From JBBDWJ01 sp040902925 (GTDB lineage: Bacteria > Acidobacteriota > Terriglobia > Bryobacterales > UBA6623), in the NCBI GenBank assembly GCA_040902925.1, contig JBBDWJ010000076.1, forward strand, positions 1 through 7,204: a DNA stretch of 7,204 nucleotides. The letters run 5' to 3'. The translations under genes and the position numbers were made by a program. The notes under the pieces were generated by a model, which worked only from the letters and a program-made list of their open reading frames with translations, did no database searches and had not been told where the DNA came from. Position 1 is the stretch's first letter, and each line of letters starts with the position of its first letter. Of this stretch, positions 1 through 4,676 are shown piece after piece.

Positions 1-84
1 TTGAACAACCGCTCGCGGCTCGGTGTCGTGATCACGGAGCTCGACCGTGCCGTCCGCGAAGAGCTAGGCCGCGCATCGCGGTAA
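1..84 (+). CDS. 3' end of an unidentified protein-coding gene (partial)
   Basis: Frame 1 is open from the first base to a TAA at 82-84. It encodes about 27 residues rich in Arg, Glu, Leu and Val, ending in ELGRASR. Codon third positions are mostly G or C, as in the confirmed genes of this window, and the residues fit an amphipathic C-terminal helix. The other two plus-strand frames look less protein-like. The tail is too short to assign a family, so no function is proposed. The first codon is TTG, but I read this as an internal Leu of a gene starting outside the window. A chance open stretch in GC-rich DNA cannot be excluded. Confidence 0.4.
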   Translation: MNNRSRLGVVITELDRAVREELGRASR

Positions 85-93
85 GCAGGCGGA

Positions 94-141
94 CTCGGCC
101 GGCGGGTAAGCTCGACCGGCGCTAGGCTCGACCGGCGCTAG
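94..141. repeat. Short tandem repeat, 16-bp unit, about three copies
   Basis: The 16-mer GCTCGACCGGCGCTAG occurs twice back to back without mismatch, at 110-125 and 126-141. A diverged earlier copy of its core, CTCGGCCGGCG, lies at 94-104. The array sits just after the stop codon of the partial upstream gene, in non-coding sequence. Each unit also contains small self-complementary parts. The function is unknown; replication slippage is the simplest origin. Confidence 0.75.
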
Positions 142-143
142 TT

Positions 144-167
144 GGCGGCCGGGCAGCGCAGGCCGCC
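144..167. other. GC-rich hairpin downstream of the partial gene
   Basis: GGCGGCC at 144-150 is perfectly complementary to GGCCGCC at 161-167, with a 10-nt loop. Two further G·T pairs are possible on the outside. It could end transcription of the upstream gene, but no T-tract follows, so it is not a classical intrinsic terminator. It may equally be part of the repeat-rich spacer. Confidence 0.35.
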
Positions 168-212
168 GGGCGGCGCAGGGGCTGGGCGGGCGCGCGGCTG
201 AAATCCACGGCA

Positions 213-320
213 TTTCCCCCGTTTGTGGAACTCGAAGGGGAAAAGGCGCTTGACCGATCCAGTACTTCCTGGGCCATCGGGATCGTAATGGCTCTATTTC
301 GCCGGCGGCCGACGCCTTTT
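213..320. repeat. Nested inverted repeats in a gene-free spacer (85-404)
   Basis: The stretch 85-404 holds no gene I can support; open frames on either strand have no ribosome site or recognisable protein character. Several complementary arms are present. AAAAGGCG (241-248) pairs with CGCCTTTT (313-320). Inside that, CGATCC (255-260) pairs with GGATCG (280-285). An alternative 7-bp stem joins 271-277 to 288-294. Just outside, TTTCCCC (213-219) pairs with GGGGAAA (237-243). The arrangement could be a folded RNA on either strand or a degenerate mobile palindrome. No known RNA family was recognised. Confidence 0.35.
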
Positions 321-453
321 TCCAGACACCGTAGCCTCCAAACCTCACCTTTTCCGTGCCGCGCTCCAGCCGCCGAGGCAGGTTTTCCATCCGCCTTACA
401 CGTTAGACAAATACTTTCACATCAATGATATAGCCGAAAATTTCAACAACCGA

Positions 454-516
454 ATCACAACATACTCACATTTTATTCACAGAATATTTACGCTCTAAGC
501 CCGCGCTCTTTATAAC
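454..516 (+). promoter_or_regulatory. AT-rich promoter region with three helically phased TCACA-nnn-TA repeats
   Basis: The segment 421-480 is only about 32% G+C, far below its surroundings. TCACA begins at 455, 466 and 477, exactly 11 bp apart, and each copy is followed by three variable bases and TA (units 454-464, 465-475, 476-486). A fourth, out-of-phase TCACA lies at 417-421. Direct repeats with 11-bp spacing are typical of OmpR/PhoB-family response regulator sites. A possible -10 hexamer, TATAAC, is at 511-516, with no good -35, as expected of an activator-dependent promoter. It points toward the gene at 698. The repeat is directly visible; the regulator and promoter assignments are inference. 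Confidence 0.45.
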
Positions 517-544
517 CCACATTACTTTAGTCATGTTACGCTTC

Positions 545-682
545 GTGTGCTATCCCAGCATTGGCTACGGGCGTAGCACGGGGGAATGCGCATCGGCCGG
601 AACTCGCTGGAGTCCGGACGGTTCTTCGCAGGGTCGCGAAGGCGGAGTCAGGGACTTCCGTCGCCCGCTGTGGGGAAAGCAC
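545..682 (+). promoter_or_regulatory. Structured 5' leader with four successive hairpins
   Basis: Four stem-loops follow each other upstream of the orphan gene. The first joins GTGCTA (547-552) to TAGCAC (574-579) and continues inward through CCC/GGG (554-556/569-571) and AGC/GCT (557-559/564-566) to a tetraloop. The second is 597-617, with 8 bp, one bulged A and loop GCTG. The third is CTTCGC/GCGAAG (624-629/636-641). The fourth is 643-660, with 7 bp, one bulged T and triloop AGG. The last two loops both contain AGGG. The leader reaches almost to the ribosome binding site, so it could be a riboswitch or other translation-control element. It does not match the conserved core of any riboswitch class I can recall. 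Confidence 0.4.
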
Positions 683-689
683 AAGGAGG
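683..689 (+). promoter_or_regulatory. Strong Shine-Dalgarno sequence that fixes the orphan gene start
   Basis: AAGGAGG lies 8 nt before the ATG at 698. It is the best ribosome binding site in the window. It rules in favour of the 698 start over the in-frame ATG at 533, which has no such site and would place the structured leader inside the coding sequence. Confidence 0.8.
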
Positions 690-697
690 CGAAACAA

Positions 698-1012
698 ATG
701 AAATCAGGACGTAACGGGACAAATCGTGAGCTGCTCAGCACCGCGAGTGAGGCCAACGTGCATCGCTTGTTGAAAGAGCTACATGAAAAGAAGCGCTGGC
801 TGGACGTTTTGATCCAAGCGCTCGAAGCGGCCGAGATATCCCCTCATCATCAGCTCATCGATAGCGCCGAACGCATCTTTGAGCGGCTCAACGGGGACCG
901 TCCGAAAGTCGATCTGCGGCCACAGCAGCAGAGAATCCTGGCCGATCTGGCATCGCGGATAGGGCGGCCGCGTTCCCGGCGCGTCTTGCGGCCGGTAGCG
1001 CACGCAGCCTGA
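698..1012 (+). CDS. Small uncharacterised helical protein (104 aa)
   Basis: I do not recognise this protein. The predicted product is soluble, with no signal peptide, membrane segment or cysteine. Residues 10-46 look like a long amphipathic helix rich in Leu, Glu, Lys and Arg. A second helical part, about 50-65, contains the segment SAERIFERL. A third, about 75-90, precedes a strongly basic tail (RPRSRRVLRP, about 90-99). The basic end could contact nucleic acid or acidic partners, which is a guess. The start is chosen on the AAGGAGG at 683. It stands alone on the plus strand, converging on the ccm operon, behind an unusual AT-rich, repeat-bearing promoter and a structured leader, so regulated expression is likely. 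Confidence 0.7.
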   Translation: MKSGRNGTNRELLSTASEANVHRLLKELHEKKRWLDVLIQALEAAEISPHHQLIDSAERIFERLNGDRPKVDLRPQQQRILADLASRIGRPRSRRVLRPVAHAA

Positions 1013-1126
1013 GAGCGCGCGGACGTGCGCGGCGGAGTTCAACTTCCGGCGGCGGCGGGCTCGCTTCCGGGTGCGAGTGATGTATAGCTTTCTCTCGCGA
1101 AAGTTAAGGTTCGCCAGACGATTCCA

Positions 1127-1157
1127 ACAGCCCGCCTTACTGTTTCTTGCGAGCTGT
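1127..1157 (-). terminator. Possible terminator hairpin between the convergent genes
   Basis: The spacer 1013-1235 contains no supportable gene. Its best hairpin is formed by 1127-1135 and 1149-1157: nine pairs, of which one is a G·U only in the minus-strand RNA, around a 13-nt loop. The mismatch type (G·U in minus RNA, C·A in plus RNA) suggests use by the ccm transcript coming from ccmB. No convincing T-tract follows. Smaller stems exist at 1060-1077 (CTCGC/GCGAG) and 1088-1103 (CTTTC/GAAAG), and GCGGCGCCGC at 1169-1178 is a perfect palindrome. Which of these ends transcription cannot be decided by eye. Confidence 0.3.
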
Positions 1158-1235
1158 CCCTTACAAAAGCGGCGCCGCCCAACCTGCGACCTTTTTACAA
1201 CCCGCGCGCCGCGAGGATCGTCAGGCCCGTCGGCG

Positions 1236-1919
1236 TCAGCTCAACAGGACGGCTTCGAGCAGGGTGGCTCCAAGCAGCGTAAAGATCACGTCGAAGACAA
1301 TCAGCAGCCGCCACCACGCTTCCGCATTCGGTGAGGGCTCGCCAGCCAGCGCCAAGCCGGTCAACGAGACACAGGCCATCAACGCCGGAAGCACTATCGG
1401 GAACACCAGCACGGGCAGCATGAGTTCCCGCAGCCGGTTGTTGGCTGTAATGGCGCTGAACATCGTTCCCACCGCCGACAGCGCCCAGGTCCCGAGAAGG
1501 AAGATGAGCAGCAAGGCGCCGAACGACTCTGTCCAGCGCACGTCGTAGAACACTCCGAATACCGGCAGCGAAATCAGCTCCAGCACAAGCAGCAGGACGC
1601 TGTTGGCGAGGCATTTTCCGAGGAACAGCGCGGCGGCGGGCGCTGGCGAGGCGATTAGCGCGTCGAGGCATTCGTTGGCAGTTTCGCGCGCGAAACTGCG
1701 ATTGAGCACCAGCACGCCCGCGAAAGCGTAGGCGATCCAAAGCAGCCCGCCGGCCATTTCGCGGACATCGGGGTTGCTGATCGGGTCGAAGGCGAAGCTG
1801 AACAGCAGCAGCACTACCAGCGTGAAGGAAAACGCCGCGTTAAGGACTTCCTTGTTGCGGAACTCGGCGCGCAGGTCCTTGGCGGCGATGGTTCCGGCTT
1901 GCCGCAGGAATTCGTTCAC
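1236..1919 (-). CDS. ccmB: CcmB, membrane permease subunit of the heme-maturation ABC transporter
   Basis: CcmB is the inner-membrane subunit that works with CcmA (and CcmC, CcmD) to use ATP hydrolysis to release heme-loaded CcmE for cytochrome c assembly. The product is 227 aa, close to the usual length of about 220. Six hydrophobic segments are visible near residues 27-45, 57-74, 97-121, 134-158, 166-192 and 202-225. The cytoplasmic motif NRSFARETANECLDAL (73-88) matches the conserved CcmB segment after the second helix. The GTG start at 1919 is chosen because it shares a GTGA with the ccmA stop, giving a 4-bp overlap and translational coupling. A longer in-frame ATG at 2054 would lie deep in ccmA and add a non-conserved basic leader. 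It is the last gene of the operon in this window; ccmC, often next, does not follow. Confidence 0.93.
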   Translation of the reverse strand: MNEFLRQAGTIAAKDLRAEFRNKEVLNAAFSFTLVVLLLFSFAFDPISNPDVREMAGGLLWIAYAFAGVLVLNRSFARETANECLDALIASPAPAAALFLGKCLANSVLLLVLELISLPVFGVFYDVRWTESFGALLLIFLLGTWALSAVGTMFSAITANNRLRELMLPVLVFPIVLPALMACVSLTGLALAGEPSPNAEAWWRLLIVFDVIFTLLGATLLEAVLLS

Positions 1920-2614
1920 AGCACTCTCTGATAGAAGCTCTGGGGCGAGGCTCGGAACTGGTCGTTGTTTTCCCCGGCGAACGCCAACCGCCCGCGGTCG
2001 AGAACCAGCACGTGCGTTGCTAACTGCAGCGTTTCGGTGAGCTGGTGAGAACAAACCAGCGCCGTACGCTGCTTCTGGTGCGCGCCGGTGAGCAAGGATG
2101 ATAGCAGATCGATCGCGCGGTCATCCAAGGCCGTCCAGGGTTCGTCGAGCAGCAGAATTTCGGGCTCGTGCAGGAAGGCGCGAGCGATGGCGAGCCGTTG
2201 GCGCATGCCGCGGGAGAACTCGCCGGCGCGGGAGTGGCGGAACGACGCCAGCCCCACGGCTTCGAGCCAATGGCTGATCGAGGCTGCCGGATTCGTGATG
2301 CCGTAAAGGCTGGCGAAGAAATGCAGGTTTTCGGCGGCCGTGAGATCGTCGTAGATCCACTGGCCATGGCCGATGATCCCGAGGCGCTTGCCCTGGTTGG
2401 CGGGATTCGGGCCGGGCTCGCCGAGCTGCAACTCACCGCGGCTGGGCCGCGACAGGCCGGCGATCATGCGCAAAAGCGTGGTCTTCCCCGCTCCGTTTCG
2501 CCCCAGAAGCGCCGTGATTGTGCCGCGCTCGACCTCGAAGCTGACGTCGCGCACGGCCGGAAAATCACCAAAGTACTTCCAGATCTCGCGAACCGAGATG
2601 GCGGCAGCGCTCAT
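1916..2614 (-). CDS. ccmA: CcmA, ATP-binding subunit of the heme-maturation ABC transporter
   Basis: This is a cytoplasmic ATPase that powers release of holo-CcmE from the CcmABCD complex. All the ABC hallmarks are present in 232 aa. The Walker A motif is GRNGAGKT at 38-45. A Q-loop region follows Gly-His at 82-83 and leads into the conserved DLTAAENL. The signature is FSRGMRQR (133-140), Walker B is ILLLDEP (153-159) with D157 and E158, the D-loop is ALDD (162-165), and the switch His is H190. The signature is the SRGMRQR form rather than LSGGQ, as in many short exporters. Identification as CcmA rather than a generic ABC ATPase rests on the adjacent, 4-bp-overlapping ccmB and the ccmF/ccmH/ccmE context. 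The ATG start overlaps the upstream stop by 4 bp (ATGA); no separate strong ribosome site is visible. Confidence 0.92.
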   Translation of the reverse strand: MSAAAISVREIWKYFGDFPAVRDVSFEVERGTITALLGRNGAGKTTLLRMIAGLSRPSRGELQLGEPGPNPANQGKRLGIIGHGQWIYDDLTAAENLHFFASLYGITNPAASISHWLEAVGLASFRHSRAGEFSRGMRQRLAIARAFLHEPEILLLDEPWTALDDRAIDLLSSLLTGAHQKQRTALVCSHQLTETLQLATHVLVLDRGRLAFAGENNDQFRASPQSFYQRVL

Positions 2615-3840
2615 GCTTTGCGTTGTCGTGCGGGGCGTCGCCGCGCGGGCTGCTGAACGAGCTGCTGAGCGGGGGAACTCTTCGGGGCCTCGCCTGCATC
2701 GGCTGCGGCGGTGGCCACCGCGGGGTCAGGCCGCTTCGCTGTGTAGAGGTAGTAGAAACCAACCAGCAACACCGCCGAGGTGAGGCCAAGCACCCAGTAG
2801 AGTTCCTTGGCGACCGGAGCGGGAGCAATGCGAATTTCGCTGCCGCCCGGCGCGGCCGCTTCCGGCTGGTCTCCGCCGGATCTCGAGAGCTGGCCTTGAC
2901 CGGAAATCTTGACACTAAATGAGGCGACGGGCGCGAGGTCGTAAATCGACGCCTTCGTGCGGGGCTCCTGGTCCATGAAAACCAGCCCTTCGCCCGCGAG
3001 AGTAACGCCCTCCGGCGCGGCCATGCGCGTTTTTAGGCCTTCATAAAGCACGCGGCCTTGAAACTCCACGCCGTCGCTATAGGGCACCAGGTAGGTCAGC
3101 TCGATGGTGTTTTCGCCGGGCTTGATCGGGAAGTCCACCATGTAGACGTTGGCTTCGCTGGTTCGCGTGGCGACGCTGCGCAGCGGCATGCGTTGCGGGC
3201 CCGACGCGCTGACCTGCACGATTCCCTTGGCTTCGGGCGGCAGGTAGAATCGCAAAGTGCCGTTTTCCGCATCGCGGTAAGCGCGCGGTGGCGAGGAGTC
3301 GTTGACGAGCGCGAAGACGTCTTTGACTACCATTTCCTCGCCGCCGGGCTCGAAGATCATGATGTGGGTGGACGGCGCCAGGACCTGCTGGTCGTCGACG
3401 CTATACACGGAGACTTCGAGGCCTTCGGCCGGCCTTCCGGGCGGCAGCATTTCGCTGTAGGAGACGCCTTGGTACTCGGCGCGCAGCATGCCGGGAACGG
3501 GGCTTCCGTTCGCGCCCAGCAGCGGTTTCTGGAACGTAAAGGCGCCACCCTCGCCGCTGCTGACTTCTTCGATGGGGTCCATGCCGCCTTCGAACTTGAG
3601 CAGCGTGATGAGAACTCCGGCGGCGGGCTGGCCGGTGGTCCGGTTGATGACCTTGCCTTCGATCGCGGCTGGCGCGATAGCGGGTAACAACAGAACGAGC
3701 AGCGCGATTGGCAGGACTATGTGGCCGGCCCTTGCGGGCGGAACATTCGCGGCCCCGGCGGCATGACCGTAGCCCCTGACGGGGCTGACGCCACGGCGCC
3801 AGCGTTGGCTTGTTTGCATGTTGGCGTGGGGCTTCCGCAT
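2611..3840 (-). CDS. Membrane-anchored beta-sandwich (carboxypeptidase regulatory-like) protein in the ccm operon
   Basis: The predicted product is a 409-aa bitopic protein. A hydrophobic signal or anchor segment spans about 41-58, with a possible cleavage site after A56-P-A58. An extracytoplasmic part follows; its beginning (about 60-150) has the look of a carboxypeptidase regulatory-like/Ig-like beta-sandwich (EGKVINRTTGQPAAGV, then a GGAFTF turn). A second beta-rich domain covers about 155-312. After a Gly/Pro/Ala linker, a transmembrane helix spans about 347-367, and a short tail ends very basic (ARRRPARQRKA). No enzyme motif, heme-binding CxxCH or catalytic residue is seen. It starts 8 bp after the CcmI-like gene and its stop overlaps the ccmA start (ATGA), so it is co-translated with the Ccm machinery. 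A role as periplasmic scaffold or accessory factor is inference. An ATG at 3819 is an alternative start. The segment between the start and the hydrophobic region is encoded by palindromic repeat DNA. Confidence 0.8.
   Translation of the reverse strand: MRKPHANMQTSQRWRRGVSPVRGYGHAAGAANVPPARAGHIVLPIALLVLLLPAIAPAAIEGKVINRTTGQPAAGVLITLLKFEGGMDPIEEVSSGEGGAFTFQKPLLGANGSPVPGMLRAEYQGVSYSEMLPPGRPAEGLEVSVYSVDDQQVLAPSTHIMIFEPGGEEMVVKDVFALVNDSSPPRAYRDAENGTLRFYLPPEAKGIVQVSASGPQRMPLRSVATRTSEANVYMVDFPIKPGENTIELTYLVPYSDGVEFQGRVLYEGLKTRMAAPEGVTLAGEGLVFMDQEPRTKASIYDLAPVASFSVKISGQGQLSRSGGDQPEAAAPGGSEIRIAPAPVAKELYWVLGLTSAVLLVGFYYLYTAKRPDPAVATAAADAGEAPKSSPAQQLVQQPARRRPARQRKA
3724..3804. repeat. Palindromic (REP-like) element inside the coding sequence
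   Basis: This 80-bp stretch is dense in stems. AGCCCC/GGGGCT (3771-3776/3781-3786) has a TGAC loop and extends by CGT/ACG across one bulge. GCCC/GGGC (3728-3731/3736-3739) has a TTGC loop. CTGACGCC next to GGCGCCAG forms a further, slightly imperfect stem. It encodes residues of low complexity (Gly, Ala, Arg, Pro) between the start codon and the hydrophobic signal segment of the beta-sandwich protein. The pattern resembles dispersed repetitive extragenic palindromes, but here it is in frame within a gene. Whether it is dispersed in the genome cannot be seen from one window. Confidence 0.5.
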
Positions 3841-3848
3841 CGGTTCGC

Positions 3849-4157
3849 TCAGCTTGCTTCGGCTTGCTCGATTCTGTCTGCCGCGGGCTCTCCGTGGAGA
3901 ACGCGGTCGATTTCGGCCATCACTTCCGCCAGCTCGCGCTGCAGTTCGCGCTTCGATAGCTGATAGTCCTCGTCGGAAAGCTTGCCCATCAGATACTCGC
4001 CCTGCAGGTCGCGCAGGTTTTCGTAGATCGTGTCGCGCTTGTCTTCGAGATGCTGGGTCGGCGAAGGCACTTCCGGCTCGGGCAACGCACTGGGCCGCAC
4101 TAGCAGCGGCAGGGCCAGCGCGATGGCTACCAGCACTATGACGGCGACAATGAGCAT
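3849..4157 (-). CDS. Short CcmI-like membrane protein lacking the TPR domain
   Basis: The 102-aa product has one N-terminal transmembrane helix (about 2-20), a Pro-rich linker (about 22-34), and a charged, probably coiled-coil segment (about 36-90) containing YENLRDLQGEYLMGKLSDED. This layout matches the N-terminal part of CcmI/CycH-type assembly proteins, where a membrane anchor is followed by a segment of the type 'LxELexexxxGKLsdeDY'. The large periplasmic TPR domain that binds apocytochrome c in full CcmI (usually 250-400 aa) is absent. It lies 9 bp after ccmH and 8 bp before the next gene, consistent with an operon position for a CcmI homologue. The stop is natural, so this looks like a short family form rather than a truncation. 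No strong ribosome site is visible. Confidence 0.75.
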   Translation of the reverse strand: MLIVAVIVLVAIALALPLLVRPSALPEPEVPSPTQHLEDKRDTIYENLRDLQGEYLMGKLSDEDYQLSKRELQRELAEVMAEIDRVLHGEPAADRIEQAEAS

Positions 4158-4166
4158 CGGGGAATT

Positions 4167-4676
4167 CTACTCGTTCTCGGCAAGGTCGCGCTCGATCGCA
4201 GCTTCGTAATCGGCTACCACCCGTTCATTCAGCGGGTGGCGCACCGGCCCGGCGAGCCGCTCCTGCCGCTTCCAGCGCCGCACGACGAAGGGTACGACGA
4301 CAAGTCCCAACGCCAGGACCGCGAACGGCATCGCCCAGCCAAACAGTCCAAAACCTTGCGGCAGCGGTTCGGTGCGCAATTCCGACCCGAACTTGGCGAT
4401 CATCTGCTCGACAACCGCCTCGGGGGCCACGCCCGCCGTGAGCGCCTTGCGAATCTCGGGATTGACCTTCTCGCGGAAACTGCAGCGCAGCATGTTGCAG
4501 TCCGCCACGGTGTAGGAACACCCCCCGGGGCCCTCGCACTGGCAGCGCAGCTTGCCGCCGACTTCGCGCATCCGCAGAAACATCTCATCGCCCGTCGTCA
4601 CCGTCTGCGCGACGGCGGCGGAGGCGGCCAGTGCCGCGAGCAGGATGGCCAGGCTAGCTTTTCGTAAGGACCACAT
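4167..4676 (-). CDS. ccmH: CcmH/CcmL-type thiol protein with an atypical cysteine cluster
   Basis: CcmH-family proteins are membrane-tethered, periplasm-facing thiol-disulfide proteins that prepare the CxxCH cysteines of apocytochrome c for heme ligation. The 169-aa product has a signal/anchor segment at about 5-23, a periplasmic helical domain at about 28-100, a transmembrane helix at about 113-132, and a basic cytoplasmic tail. The family features after the cysteine region are preserved: an FREKV...IRKALTAGV helix pair and a KFGSEL segment where RYG is usual. Where the family has LRCxxC, this protein has LRC-Q-C, followed by three more cysteines (C45, C47, C53, C60, C65). The gene overlaps the end of ccmF by 23 bp. 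The ATG at 4676 is chosen because it gives a well-formed signal segment (MWSLRKASLAILLAAL). Confidence 0.87.
   Translation of the reverse strand: MWSLRKASLAILLAALAASAAVAQTVTTGDEMFLRMREVGGKLRCQCEGPGGCSYTVADCNMLRCSFREKVNPEIRKALTAGVAPEAVVEQMIAKFGSELRTEPLPQGFGLFGWAMPFAVLALGLVVVPFVVRRWKRQERLAGPVRHPLNERVVADYEAAIERDLAENE

Noticed and set aside
64..390. Minus-strand open frame of 108 codons in the left spacer
   Set aside because: It runs through the tandem repeat and palindromes, has no ribosome site, and its composition (Pro, Arg, Ala) follows the GC-rich DNA rather than a protein fold.
225..428. Plus-strand open frame of 67 codons
   Set aside because: No ribosome binding site, no recognisable features, and it overlaps the inverted repeats and the start of the AT-rich island.
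545..690. Match to a known riboswitch (cobalamin, c-di-GMP-I, ZTP, THF, fluoride)
   Set aside because: A few short resemblances such as GGGAA exist, but the conserved cores of these classes are not present, so no class is assigned.
533..697. N-terminal extension of the orphan gene from the ATG at 533
   Set aside because: No Shine-Dalgarno before 533, a Cys/Gly/Arg-rich implausible peptide, and four RNA hairpins occupy the segment; the AAGGAGG at 683 marks the ATG at 698 as the start.
1169..1196. Intrinsic terminator from GCGGCGCCGC followed by T5 for the plus-strand gene
   Set aside because: The palindrome has no loop, only a short stem could form, and the T-run lies about 13 nt downstream, too far for a classical terminator.
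1920..2054. Longer N-terminus for ccmB starting at 2054
   Set aside because: It lies wholly within ccmA, adds about 45 residues not expected in the family, and the GTG at 1919 sits in a GTGA overlap typical of coupled genes.
2168..3687. Several plus-strand open frames opposite ccmA and the beta-sandwich gene
   Set aside because: They mirror the codon bias of the minus-strand genes and show no domain motifs or ribosome sites.
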